In this document: positions 33,544-42,249 of the stretch, piece by piece
How the letters are laid out: the number at the start of each line of letters is the position of its first letter
Position numbering within the stretch: the stretch's first letter is position 1
Origin: Antarcticibacterium sp. 1MA-6-2
Lineage (GTDB): Bacteria > Bacteroidota > Bacteroidia > Flavobacteriales > Flavobacteriaceae
Direction of reading: 5' to 3'
DNA length: 64,000 nucleotides
NCBI RefSeq assembly: GCF_021535135.1
Contig: NZ_CP091036.1
Location: forward strand, 1,364,001 to 1,428,000
Made by a program: the position numbers and the translations under genes
Notes under the pieces: generated by a model
The model's input: the letters and a program-made list of their open reading frames with translations, nothing else
Database searches by the model: none
What the model was told of the DNA's origin: nothing

Positions 33544-34983
33544 ATGAAATTAAGATCGCTTTTGGTGTTCCTGTTGCTCATGATGTGCTTTTCCTGCAAC
33601 AAAGAGAAATCTTCTGCCAATGACGTCTACTTTGGAGGATTAATCGTAAACCCTACTAGCAAATATGTCGTTCTACTTAAAAAGGATGTTGTTGTAGACA
33701 CGTTTTTTCTGAATAGTAAAAATCAATTTGGAGGTAAATTAATAGGGGTAGAAAAAGGCCTCTACGTCTTTAAACATCCCCCTGAACATCAAATTTTGTA
33801 CCTGGAACCCGGAGACAGTACGCTGGTACTTCTTAATACTCTGGACTTTGATGAATCCTTAAATTTTAGCGGCAAAGGAGCTGAGAAGAGCAATTATCTT
33901 AACAGGATGTATTTGCTCAATCAGGAAAACAATAATCTCATCCTTTCCTGTTTCAAGCTGGGCGCTGAAGAATTTTCCAAAAAGACTGATTCTATAAGAA
34001 GTTTGCGCAAAGAACATTTGGATAAACTTCATAAAAAATATAAATTTTCCAATGAGTTTTTTGACCTGGCTGAAGCCAGTATTGATTATGAATTTTATGA
34101 TTTAAGAGAGCGATACGCCTTTCTTATTCGAAAATATTCGGGGAAGGATGCCATTAAAAATATTCCTTCTGATTTTCACGAATACCGGAAAGAAATCTCC
34201 TTTAATGATGAAAAATTGGAAGACTATTATGTCTACTTAAATTTTCTGGATGATTTTTTACGAATCAAATCTTTAGAGTACTGCGAAGATGCTTTACCCG
34301 GAACTGATTGTGCGGATTTTGAAAAATTTGAAAATCTTGAACGTCGTATTGTCCTTGCTGATTCTTTAATCCTTAACGAGAGAATAAAAAACAATTTTAT
34401 TGATCGGTTTGCCGCCCAGGGAATTATATATTCCCAATCTACTGAAGATCTTATTGCGATTCTAAAGCTGTTGGATAAAGTTAATTATACTGGAGACAGA
34501 AGGACAGACCTAAGACAAATGGCAGGCATTCAAAATAGTTTGTTACCAGGCAATAATATTGGTGAATTAAAACTTCTCAATTTCCAAAAAGACACTATCC
34601 TGTTAAATGATATTTCTTCAAAACCAAAGATTACATTTCATTGGACAGTTAATTCCCAGTCACATTACAAATGGCAACACAAAAGGATTGAGGAATTAAA
34701 GAAAAGATTTCCCGAGGTGGAATTTGTGGGTATTAATATTGATAAAAATCATTTTGAAGAATGGCACAATATAATTGCAGACCAGGGTTATAATGAGATC
34801 AATGAATATAAGCTGAACGTCTTAAGTTTAAATGAAGACCTCTTAAAAATTTATCTTTATAAATCCATTTTTTTAGACCAGTCTGGAAAAATAATTAAGG
34901 GTGACGCACAAATAAATTCGCCCGATTTTGAAGATAACATTGAAGAATTTCTGGACGAATTATTTCCGTATAAAAAGGCATAA
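33544..34983 (+). CDS. Thioredoxin-fold lipoprotein lacking the CxxC motif
   Basis: 479 residues. The lipobox is MCFSC (Cys about 18). The N-terminal 100 residues resemble the DUF4369 beta domain of flavobacterial TlpA-type proteins (NPTSKYVVLLKKDVVVDTF). The C-terminal 130 residues look like a TlpA/AhpC-type thioredoxin fold (KITFHWTVNSQSHYKWQHKR, then RFPEVEFVGINIDKN). The position where redox-active members carry CxxC here reads VNSQSHYKW, with no cysteine. It is therefore probably not a thiol oxidoreductase. The role is unknown. Confidence 0.78.
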   Translation: MKLRSLLVFLLLMMCFSCNKEKSSANDVYFGGLIVNPTSKYVVLLKKDVVVDTFFLNSKNQFGGKLIGVEKGLYVFKHPPEHQILYLEPGDSTLVLLNTLDFDESLNFSGKGAEKSNYLNRMYLLNQENNNLILSCFKLGAEEFSKKTDSIRSLRKEHLDKLHKKYKFSNEFFDLAEASIDYEFYDLRERYAFLIRKYSGKDAIKNIPSDFHEYRKEISFNDEKLEDYYVYLNFLDDFLRIKSLEYCEDALPGTDCADFEKFENLERRIVLADSLILNERIKNNFIDRFAAQGIIYSQSTEDLIAILKLLDKVNYTGDRRTDLRQMAGIQNSLLPGNNIGELKLLNFQKDTILLNDISSKPKITFHWTVNSQSHYKWQHKRIEELKKRFPEVEFVGINIDKNHFEEWHNIIADQGYNEINEYKLNVLSLNEDLLKIYLYKSIFLDQSGKIIKGDAQINSPDFEDNIEEFLDELFPYKKA

Positions 34984-35016
34984 AAAAAACCTGAACTAAA
35001 TATTCAGGGTTTTTCT
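34983..35016. terminator. Terminator between convergent genes
   Basis: The stem AAAACCTGAA / TTCAGGGTTTTT with a 7-base loop and T-rich end lies between the thioredoxin-fold gene and fsa. Confidence 0.82.
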
Positions 35017-35035
35017 ATTTCAAATTTATTCTCTC

Positions 35036-35689
35036 TTAGTTACCTCCTCTGTGATCTGAAAGAAATTTTTCAAGGCCAATATCTGTCAAAGGATGTTTTA
35101 ATAAACCTTCGATAGAAGAAAGAGGTCCGGTCATAACATCGGCTCCAATTTTTGCACAATCAATAACGTGCATCGTATGTCTAATAGAGGCCGCTAAAAT
35201 TTGAGTTTCAAAGCCGTAATTATCATATATAAGCCTTATTTCCTCAATAAGACTTAACCCGTTAGTAGAAATATCATCCAGCCTTCCTATAAAGGGTGAA
35301 ACATAAGTTGCACCTGCTTTTGCCGCCAGTAAAGCCTGGCCCGCAGAAAATACAAGGGTACAATTGGTTTTTATCCCTTTATCACTAAAATATTTTATAG
35401 CTTTAATTCCTTCTTTTATCATAGGAACTTTTACGATAATTTGCTTGTGCAAAGCTGCAAGTTCTTCTCCTTCTTTAACTATCTCGTCAAAATCTACAGC
35501 TATAACTTCTGCACTTAAATCTCCATCTACTATTTCACAAATTTTCTTGTAATGCTCGAGGATGTTTTCTTTTCCTTTTATACCTTCTTTTGCCATTAAA
35601 GAAGGATTTGTAGTAACACCATCCAGAACCCCAAGGTTTTGAGCCTCTCTAATTTGATCAAGGTTTGCTGTGTCTATAAAAAATTTCAT
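35036..35689 (-). CDS. fsa: Transaldolase-like / fructose-6-phosphate aldolase
   Basis: 217 residues, the short transaldolase class (TalC/MipB/FSA). The Schiff-base lysine is in [12 protein letters not shown], the N-terminus is [16 protein letters not shown] with [14 protein letters not shown], and the phosphate region is ILAASIRHT. It makes or breaks the bond in fructose 6-phosphate or acts as a transaldolase. FSA versus transaldolase activity cannot be settled by eye. It is intact. Confidence 0.85.
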   Translation of the reverse strand: MKFFIDTANLDQIREAQNLGVLDGVTTNPSLMAKEGIKGKENILEHYKKICEIVDGDLSAEVIAVDFDEIVKEGEELAALHKQIIVKVPMIKEGIKAIKYFSDKGIKTNCTLVFSAGQALLAAKAGATYVSPFIGRLDDISTNGLSLIEEIRLIYDNYGFETQILAASIRHTMHVIDCAKIGADVMTGPLSSIEGLLKHPLTDIGLEKFLSDHRGGN

Positions 35690-35723
35690 AGCTAATATTT
35701 TTGCCTGTTGATTTGCTGTAATA

Positions 35724-35752
35724 CAAATTTACAACTTATAATGTTTAAGCAA
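35724..35752 (-). promoter_or_regulatory. Candidate fsa promoter (TTG-N18-TAAATTTG)
   Basis: On the minus strand a TTG at 35752-35750 is followed after 18 bases by TAAATTTG at 35731-35724, about 35 bases before the fsa start. It overlaps the last codons of the upstream SDR gene, so fsa can be transcribed separately. Confidence 0.5.
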
Positions 35753-36549
35753 CATTTTCTCATAGACTTTATCGGGTAAAATCCGCTTAAGTGCAATCGA
35801 GAATTTTTGAAGTGGTTCCCCCACTTTGTAATGACCCTTAGGATCTTCAGTTTTAATAATTTTATAAACAGCCTTTGCCATAAGTTCGGGATCCTTGCCG
35901 CTATCCACGTGCTGGTTCATGATCTTTAATGTACTGGAATAGGCTTTTTTATAAGGAGAAGTGTCCAGAACAGGAGCGTGATATCTTCCGGCAGCAATGT
36001 TTGTTGCGAAATCCCCTGGTGCAATATTGGTCATTTTTATATTATGATCCTTCAGCTCCATTCTAAAAGCTTCTGTAGTAAGTTCTAACGCTCCTTTGGT
36101 TGCAGAATATATTCCGCGGTAAGGAAGGCCCATATATCCTGCAATAGACGTTATATTTATGATAAGCCCGCCGCCCTGAGACCTCATATGAGGTAAGACT
36201 TTTTTAATGAGGTTTAAAGGACCAAAATAATTTGTATCAAAGGCTTTCCTTATCTCTTCATCGGGAGTTTCTTCAATAGGTCCGGTAATTCCTATCCCGG
36301 CGTTATTAATAAGAATGTCTATCCTTCCTTCTCTTGCAATAACTTCAGAAACTGCAGAAATAATGGTTTCTTTTTTAGTCACATCCAGGGCAACCAAAGG
36401 GAATTGAGAATTTATATTTCTTTCAGGGGCTCGACTGGTACCATAGACTTTAAAATCTCTTGCTGACAGGTATTCACCTATTGATTTTCCTATGCCTGAA
36501 GAACCACCTAGGTAATAAGGACTACTTTGGAAGAAGTATCTGTTTTCAT
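35729..36549 (-). CDS. Short-chain dehydrogenase/reductase (one apparent frameshift)
   Basis: 272 residues after repair, starting at ATG 36547-36549 (MKTDTSSKVVLIT). The Rossmann TGxxxGxG motif is split by the frame break at 36506-36513: ACCTAGGT in place of ACCGGT restores LITGGSSGIGKSIG. The catalytic motif is YSATKGALE (YxxxK) preceded by NITSIAGYMG with the catalytic serine; NNAGIG is present at about 90. The cofactor binding residues suggest NADP(H) (SRAPE after the second strand). The substrate is unknown. Confidence 0.9.
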
Positions 36550-36598
36550 AGATCACAAAGATGCGATAAAAATCAAAATATACAGATACAAAAAATGG

Positions 36599-36690
36599 CA
36601 AGCTACCCACATCACACCGCTACGACCACTTACCCTTGCTGCGTTCCCGCCCTGGGGGAGTCAGCAGGAGCTGGTTGTGTGGGACTTGCC
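36599..36690 (-). ncRNA. ffs: Signal recognition particle RNA, small bacterial type
   Basis: The minus strand folds as a long hairpin: terminal stem CCCACAC near 36680 pairs with GTGTG/GTGGG near 36605-36622. The apical part has the conserved SRP domain IV sequence GGCGGGAACGCAGCAAGGG with the asymmetric loop recognised by Ffh. The size (about 90-100 nt) fits the 4.5S class. A consensus promoter lies immediately upstream. The open frames across it on the plus strand are spurious. Confidence 0.88.
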
Positions 36691-36694
36691 GCTG

Positions 36695-36724
36695 CAAATA
36701 TACAATCTTTACAACATTTGACAA
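36695..36724 (-). promoter_or_regulatory. SRP RNA promoter (TTG-N19-TATATTTG)
   Basis: The minus strand has TTG at 36724-36722, a 19-base spacer and TATATTTG at 36702-36695, a near-perfect Bacteroidota promoter. It ends five bases before the predicted 5' end of the SRP RNA. Confidence 0.75.
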
Positions 36725-36778
36725 GACTTTTTTAATTTGAATTATTTAATTTAGCACCAAGTATAATAGCACTTTTTC

Positions 36779-37834
36779 ATGATTAAACTTAAGTTCCTCT
36801 GCCTGTTTATTTTAAATCTTCTCCTCTTTTCCTGCGGAAGTAATTCCGGTAAAAAAAAATCTGATTTTTCTTTGGAAATTGACTCTTCGAAAAGAGAATT
36901 TCAGCTTGGAGAGACGCTAAACATCAGCGTAAAAAATCCGAAAGAAAGAAAAATTGATTCCACCCGATTTTACTTCGGAAATGAAATCCTGCCAAGTTCT
37001 TCCGGGTCAAACAACCTTCAGCTTAACCTTCAGGACCAAAAACTCGGAAATCAATTAATAAGAACAATTGTTTTTTCTGAAGGAGAAGCAGATACCCTAC
37101 AACTTCCCATCAAAATATATAATAATACGGCTCCTAAAGTATATACTTATAATATTGTAAACACTTTTCCTCACGACCGAACAGCTTACACCCAGGGTCT
37201 TGAATTTTTTAGGGACACCTTGTATGAAAGTACCGGGCAGTACGGAAAATCTTCCTTGAGAAAGACGAATTTTGAGACAGGTGAGGTCCTGCAAAAAGTA
37301 GATTTGGCCGATAAATATTTTGGAGAAGGAATTTCTATTTTAAATAATAAAATTTACCAACTCACGTGGAATGAAGGGGAAGGCCTTATCTACGATGTTG
37401 AAACTTTAAAAAGAGGAGGTGTCTTTAAATTCAACCAAAGTAAGGAAGGCTGGGGACTAACAAATGACGGTCAACAATTTTATAAAAGTGATGGCACAGA
37501 GAAGATCTGGATCTTAAACGCTCAAACTCTTGCCGAAGAAACTTATATTCAGCCCACCACTCATAAATCAATTTCTACTCAACTCAATGAACTGGAATGG
37601 GTGGAAGGAAAGATATATGCTAATACTTACCAAAAAGACGGAGTAGCTATTATTAATCCTGAAAACGGGGCGATCGAAGGGCTAATAAACTTCAATGGGT
37701 TGAGGGAAAAAGTAACCCAACATGAAAATCTTGATGTTCTCAATGGAATTGCTTATAATCCTTCCACGAAGAAGTTATACGTAACCGGAAAAAACTGGGA
37801 TAAATTATTTGAAGTTGAAATTATAGAAAAATGA
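36779..37834 (+). CDS. Glutaminyl-peptide cyclotransferase-like lipoprotein
   Basis: 351 residues with a lipobox (LLFSC, Cys about 19). The N-terminal 100 residues are a beta domain. The C-terminal 240 residues are the plant-type glutamine cyclotransferase beta-propeller: NTFPHDRTAYTQGLEFF, GLTNDGQQFYKSDGTEKIW, and NVLNGIAYNPSTKKLYVTGKNWDKLFEV. It would cyclise N-terminal glutamine to pyroglutamate in the periplasm. It is intact; the stop overlaps the next gene by 4 bases (ATGA). Confidence 0.85.
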   Translation: MIKLKFLCLFILNLLLFSCGSNSGKKKSDFSLEIDSSKREFQLGETLNISVKNPKERKIDSTRFYFGNEILPSSSGSNNLQLNLQDQKLGNQLIRTIVFSEGEADTLQLPIKIYNNTAPKVYTYNIVNTFPHDRTAYTQGLEFFRDTLYESTGQYGKSSLRKTNFETGEVLQKVDLADKYFGEGISILNNKIYQLTWNEGEGLIYDVETLKRGGVFKFNQSKEGWGLTNDGQQFYKSDGTEKIWILNAQTLAEETYIQPTTHKSISTQLNELEWVEGKIYANTYQKDGVAIINPENGAIEGLINFNGLREKVTQHENLDVLNGIAYNPSTKKLYVTGKNWDKLFEVEIIEK

Positions 37835-38235
37835 ATTTTACACCAGAAGTCTTTGAACAGGAAAAGAAAGTAAACGAGGAGGACCTGGACCAAAACCGTC
37901 ACGTAAATAATGTGAGGTATGTACAGTGGATTCAGGATATTGCTAAAGCTCATTGGGAACAAAGAGCAGGAAAAGATGTTTTAGATAAATATTTTTGGGT
38001 GGTAATTCGGCACGAGATAGATTACAAGAATCAGGCGTTTCTGGATGATGATCTCCTCCTACAAACTTTCGTGGGCAAACATACGCACGTCACCTCTGTT
38101 AGGCATGTCAATATCCTTAACAAAAAAGATAATTCTACTATTGTAAAAGCAAAATCTACCTGGTGCCTGATGGATTACGAAACGAAAAAACCCGTGAAAA
38201 TTACAGAAGAGATGCTGAGGATTTTTACGAGGTAG
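37831..38235 (+). CDS. Hot-dog-fold acyl-CoA/ACP thioesterase
   Basis: 134 residues. The hot-dog thioesterase N-terminus VNEEDLDQNRHVNNVRYVQW has the catalytic aspartate/asparagine region, followed by the beta-sheet HEIDYKNQAFLDDDLLLQT. Members hydrolyse acyl-CoA or acyl-ACP. The start overlaps the stop of the cyclotransferase gene (ATGA), so the two are translationally coupled. Confidence 0.82.
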   Translation: MNFTPEVFEQEKKVNEEDLDQNRHVNNVRYVQWIQDIAKAHWEQRAGKDVLDKYFWVVIRHEIDYKNQAFLDDDLLLQTFVGKHTHVTSVRHVNILNKKDNSTIVKAKSTWCLMDYETKKPVKITEEMLRIFTR

Positions 38236-38242
38236 GGGTATT

Positions 38243-38330
38243 AGTTATAGGTTGTAGGTTGTAGGTTGTAGGTTATAGGTTATAGGTTACTGTTATAGGT
38301 TATAGGTTATAGGTTATAGGTTATAGGTTT
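38243..38330. repeat. Tandem 7-bp repeats (GTTATAG / GTTGTAG)
   Basis: About twelve near-perfect heptamers, first GTTGTAG and then GTTATAG, with one interruption at GTTACT. The tract lies in the 283-base gap between the thioesterase gene and hemL. The rest of the gap (to 38518) holds no gene that I can see. Confidence 0.9.
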
Positions 38331-38518
38331 GTAAAGTCCTAAATAGAGTTGACTATTTTATGAAGATGGTTATTACTTATTTTATTTAAAATTCAATTTT
38401 AGTTACTTATTAATTCTTAGGTCAGGGTGCAGAAAGGAATACTAATATCTTCTGCAAAGCAGTCAAACCTGTAAGACCGTATAAAAACCTGAAATCAGAA
38501 ACTTGAAACCTGGAACCT

Positions 38519-39806
38519 TTATAATGTTTTCGCGACTTTTCTAACTGCTTCTATAGTAGTGTCCAAATCTTCATAGGTCAGCGCCTCTGTAATAAACCAG
38601 GTTTCGAAGGCACTGGGAGCTATATAAATTCCCTCTCCAAGTAAACCGTGGAAAAACTTTTTGAAGGTTTCATTATTAGCTTTGGCTGCAGTAACAAAAT
38701 CTGTAACCGGTATATCATTAAAATGAACAGAGATCATTGATCCCATTCTGTTGATCGTATGGGTCACATTATTTTCCTGTAAGGCTTTGTATATACCCTG
38801 GTGAAGATATTCCGTCTTTTCATCAATGCTTTTGTAGATCTCTCTGTTCTCGTTAAGTTCTGTTAGCATTGCTAGACTGGCTGCCATTGCTAACGGATTT
38901 CCACTTAGGGTTCCTGCCTGATACACGGGACCTACAGGAGCCAGGTAATCCATAATTTCGGCTCTTCCTGCGAAGGCCCCGACGGGTAAACCACCGCCAA
39001 TTACCTTTCCAAACGTGACAATATCAGCTTTAACTCCCATTCGTTCCTGAACTCCTCCCGGAGCAAGTCTAAAACCTGTCATTACCTCATCAAAAATTAA
39101 CAGGATTTCGTTTTCGTCACAAAGTTTGCGTAAACCCTGCAAAAAACCTTCAGCAGGAGGAATGCAACCCATATTTCCTGCGACAGGCTCCAGAATTATA
39201 CAGGCAATTTTATTCTTGTTTGCCTCAATTACTTCCTTTACGTTCTCCAAATCATTGTAAGCAGCAAGTAGAGTATCTTTTGCTGTACCTTCTGTTACTC
39301 CAGGACTATTGGGGGTTCCAAAAGTAACCGCACCACTTCCTGCCTGAATTAAAAAGGAATCACTGTGGCCATGATAACAGCTAAGCAAACTTAATGATCT
39401 TTTCTCTTCCGGTAAAGCCACGGGCAAGTCTTACTGCACTCATACAAGCTTCGGTTCCCGAATTAACAAATCTTATTTTCTCAATATTAGGAACCATTTT
39501 TACTGCGAGTTCAGCAATTTCTGTCTCTATTTGAGTGGGAGTTCCAAACGAAGTTCCTTTTCTTGCACGTTCAATGACAGCTTCTACTACAGGTTTGTGA
39601 GCATGTCCCAGGATCATAGGCCCCCAGGAATTGATATAGTCAATTAATTTATTTCCGTCAGAATCATATAAATATGGACCTATTGCTCTTTCTATAAAAA
39701 GCGGATGTCCTCCTACAGCATTAAAAGCCCTTACAGGAGAGTTAACCCCACCGGGAATTACCTTTTGAGCTTCTGCAAATAAATCACTACTTCTCTTATA
39801 TATCAT
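38519..39806 (-). CDS. hemL: Glutamate-1-semialdehyde 2,1-aminomutase (one apparent frameshift)
   Basis: 428 residues after repair. This PLP enzyme makes 5-aminolevulinate in the C5 haem pathway. Features: [16 protein letters not shown] at the N-terminus, [18 protein letters not shown], and the PLP lysine motif [19 protein letters not shown]. The frame breaks at 39380-39386. The minus strand reads TTTGCTTAGCTGT, and GCCGGC there restores the invariant KFAGCYHGHSD. The flanking ACCGGA (RCCGGR) a few bases upstream is untouched. Confidence 0.93.
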
Positions 39807-39815
39807 ATTGTCTTT

Positions 39816-40601
39816 TTATTCAGGCTGAACGCTAAGCTCCTGTCCTATTGAAATATCTGTGGAACTAAGATTATTATTTCTTTGAAGCAGTTCTACCGTC
39901 GTATTGTATTTTTTAGCTATTGAATATAGAGTATCTCCTTTTTGCACTACATGCCTTGCCCCGCTACTGCGGACTATAGGAGAATTTCTTCGTATGGGAG
40001 AACCTGAGACTTCAGCATCATAATTGTATAACTGATATCTCTCAATGAGGTCGATCAGTTTTCGCGGGTATAACCTGTCTGTTGCATAACCTAGCAGCTC
40101 TTAACCCCTTCGCCCAGCCTTTATAATCATCTATATCAAGTTCAAACAAATCAGCATATCTTCTACGTTCAGCAAGGAAAAGGGAATGATCCCGGAAAGA
40201 ATTTTGAGGATCTTTATACTTTCTGAAACACTCCTGGTTACGGTCATCATCGTGGTAAACCATTTCCCCTTTCCAGTCGTGACATTTAATCCCAAAATGA
40301 TTATTGGCCCGTCGGGTAAGTTCTCCCCTCCCCGCTCCAGATTCCAGAATTCCCTGGGCTAGTGTAATACTTGCAGGGATTTTGTAAAGCCGCATCTCTT
40401 CCTGGGCAATGAATGCATAATTAGCAATATACTCCTCTACAACATCAGCATAGGAACTAGAGGAACATTTCGCTCGTTAACGGTTACCCTGGCAGGTACA
40501 TTTCTATCCCTGTCCCTTTGTGTAACAGTCTTTTTTTTACTTCCGCAGGAAGCGAGAAGGGAAATTGTGATTAGAAGGAAAAAAACTTTTATCAACTTCA
40601 T
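39816..40601 (-). CDS. Glucosaminidase with LysM domain, lipoprotein (two apparent frameshifts)
   Basis: About 261 residues after repair, ATG 40599-40601, lipobox SLLASC. It has a mannosyl-glycoprotein endo-beta-N-acetylglucosaminidase (FlgJ-type) domain: ITLAQGILESGAGRGELTRR with the catalytic glutamate, HFGIKCHDWKGEM, and FRDHSLFLAERRRY. A C-terminal LysM (HVVQKGDTLYSIAKKYNTT) binds peptidoglycan. The breaks are at 40457 (-1, CTAGT for GCCGGT, tentative) and 40090 (GCTAGGT for GCCGGT, restoring RAAGYATDRLYPRKLIDLI). The two offsets cancel. It ends 10 bases before hemL. Confidence 0.87.
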
Positions 40602-40602
40602 A

Positions 40603-41541
40603 TTACATGTGGATTAGAGGAAGATTCTTCTTTCTTAAATAAGCATTCATTCCCGGGAGCCCCTGTAGCCCTCCCGTATGAATGGCTAAAATAAGGGAAT
40701 TTGGAGGAAAATAAGATTTTTTCACCAAATCAAAAATTCCATAGAGCATTTTACCTGTATAAACGGGATCTAACTGGACTTGGTATGTTTCCCTGAAATG
40801 GTTTATAAATTCCACTAATTCCGGAGAAATTTTTGCATAGCCGCCAAAATGATAGTCAGGAACTAATTTCCAGTTTTCTGCGGAAGTCCACTTTCTTATT
40901 TCAGAAGTAAGAAAATCTCCCTTTAAACTAGGAAAGCCTATTATTTGCTGATGCTTTTCAGAAGAATTTATTATTCCGGAAATTGTTCCGCCTGTACCTA
41001 CGGCTGTACATACAAAATCCATCTTTTTATCTGATGCCGCCAATATTTCTTCACAACCCTTAACTGCCAGTTTATTTGTACCTCCTTCAGGAACTAAGTA
41101 AAAATCTCCAAATTTTTCTCTTAATTCATTCTGAAAAACCGCTTCATCCTTTGCACGATATTGCTCGCGGGTTACAAATTCCAACTTCATTCCCTGTTGG
41201 GCAGCGAAGTTAAGAGTAGAGTTCTCAGCTAAAGTCTGTTCAAAATTAATACCTAGTTCCTCACCCCGAATAATTCCCAAAGTTTTAAAGCCCATAAGAT
41301 TTCCTGCAGCTGCAACTGCAGCTATATGATTGGAGAATGCTCCTCCAAAGGTGAGAATTTGATCTATTCCCTGCCGGGTTGCTTCCTGCAGATTGTATTT
41401 CAGCTTCCTGAATTTATTTCCGGAAACAATTGAATGAAGTTGGTCTTCCCTCTTAAGATAAAGAGAAATCCCACTGCCTTTCCAGGTTTTTATATGCTGA
41501 ACAGGTGAATCCCTTACCTGAAAATCCAGATTCGCTTCCAT
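40603..41541 (-). CDS. 1-Aminocyclopropane-1-carboxylate deaminase / D-cysteine desulfhydrase family
   Basis: 312 residues from ATG 41539-41541 (MEANLDFQVRDSPVQH); the upstream in-frame extension overlaps the neighbouring gene and has no family match. PLP fold-type II: SGNKFRKLKYNLQEA carries the PLP lysine, TFGGAFSNHIAAVAAAG, CTAVGTGGTISGI, and IHTGGLQGLPGM at the C-terminus. It probably removes sulfur or ammonia from a small amino acid; true ACC deaminase activity is uncertain. It is intact. Confidence 0.85.
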   Translation of the reverse strand: MEANLDFQVRDSPVQHIKTWKGSGISLYLKREDQLHSIVSGNKFRKLKYNLQEATRQGIDQILTFGGAFSNHIAAVAAAGNLMGFKTLGIIRGEELGINFEQTLAENSTLNFAAQQGMKLEFVTREQYRAKDEAVFQNELREKFGDFYLVPEGGTNKLAVKGCEEILAASDKKMDFVCTAVGTGGTISGIINSSEKHQQIIGFPSLKGDFLTSEIRKWTSAENWKLVPDYHFGGYAKISPELVEFINHFRETYQVQLDPVYTGKMLYGIFDLVKKSYFPPNSLILAIHTGGLQGLPGMNAYLRKKNLPLIHM

Positions 41542-41575
41542 TTTGCAAATATTAAAAACATTAGGCAAAATTCTG

Positions 41576-41914
41576 CTATTTTCCTCTCCTGAGGTAGCGG
41601 GTAAAATTCCAGAATTTTCTTCTCCTGCAGTAGTCAGGATCTTTTTCATTCATATATGCTTCTCTTTCAAAAGAAATATTGCGGTAAGCTACCAGAGCAT
41701 TTTTGTAAATCAATAGTTTCAGAAAAAATTCTAAAGTGTACCAAAGATAAAATGGAAGAACCAGCATTTCTGCTTGTTGTCTTAAATGAATTCTTTCATG
41801 ATTTAGAAAAACCTGATCTTTTTTAAGGTTTTGGTGCCTTACAATTATAAAAGGCCAAAGACTTATCCCCAAAAAGCCCTTCGAGAGCAGATATTTGTTT
41901 ACCACCACGATCAT
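41576..41914 (-). CDS. Conserved protein with HExxHxxQ-like motif
   Basis: 112 residues from ATG 41912-41914 (MIVVVNKYLLSKGF); this start avoids overlap with the divergent DUF5522 gene. The segment FLNHERIHLRQQAEML (HExIHxxQ) and LWYTLEFFLKLL are as in small flavobacterial proteins annotated as hypothetical. The HExxH pattern resembles a minimal gluzincin motif, but the protein is too short to call a protease. Confidence 0.65.
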   Translation of the reverse strand: MIVVVNKYLLSKGFLGISLWPFIIVRHQNLKKDQVFLNHERIHLRQQAEMLVLPFYLWYTLEFFLKLLIYKNALVAYRNISFEREAYMNEKDPDYCRRRKFWNFTRYLRRGK

Positions 41915-41945
41915 GCGATCAAGATAAGAATTGTAATTTAGCACT

Positions 41946-42116
41946 ATGAGCTCTTTTAACAAAAAAATCCCTTTAGAAGAAGGAGATTATTACCTTACCC
42001 CCGAAGGTTTTCGATGTTTCACTGCTAAATATCTCCTCAAAAGGGGTTATTGCTGTAAGAGTGGCTGCAGGCATTGTCCTTACGGGTACGACAGGAAAAC
42101 TGATAGCTTTAATTAG
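41946..42116 (+). CDS. DUF5522 small cysteine-rich protein
   Basis: 56 residues, ATG 41946 to TAG 42114-42116. The pattern YYLTPEGFRCFTAKYLLKRG followed by CCKSGCRHCPYGYD is the DUF5522 signature, with four cysteines that could bind a metal. Its function is unknown. It is divergent from the gene upstream. Confidence 0.78.
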   Translation: MSSFNKKIPLEEGDYYLTPEGFRCFTAKYLLKRGYCCKSGCRHCPYGYDRKTDSFN

Positions 42117-42132
42117 TAGTGAGTATTGAGTA

Positions 42133-42165
42133 GTGAGACTTGAGAAGTTAGAAGTTAGAAGTTAG
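42133..42165. repeat. Short tandem GAAGTTA heptamers
   Basis: Three copies of GAAGTTA in tandem follow a TGAGTA/GTAGTGAG-like degenerate stretch, in the 133-base gap upstream of hutU. Confidence 0.7.
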
Positions 42166-42249
42166 AAAAAATACGGGTCTATTGCTCCTGCAAAAATATT
42201 TCTCAGTGTTTAATATTTCTTTTAAGTTGAAAAAAATAATACCACATCA

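Noticed and set aside
36460..36735. Plus-strand open frames of 64-91 codons over the SRP RNA
   Set aside because: They overlap a recognisable SRP RNA and an SDR gene on the other strand and have no protein-like conservation.
41542..41649. N-terminal extension of the ACC-deaminase-like protein
   Set aside because: It overlaps the neighbouring gene, contains a repeated E-E-N-S-x-I-L-P stretch unlike the family, and an ATG at 41541 gives the normal start.
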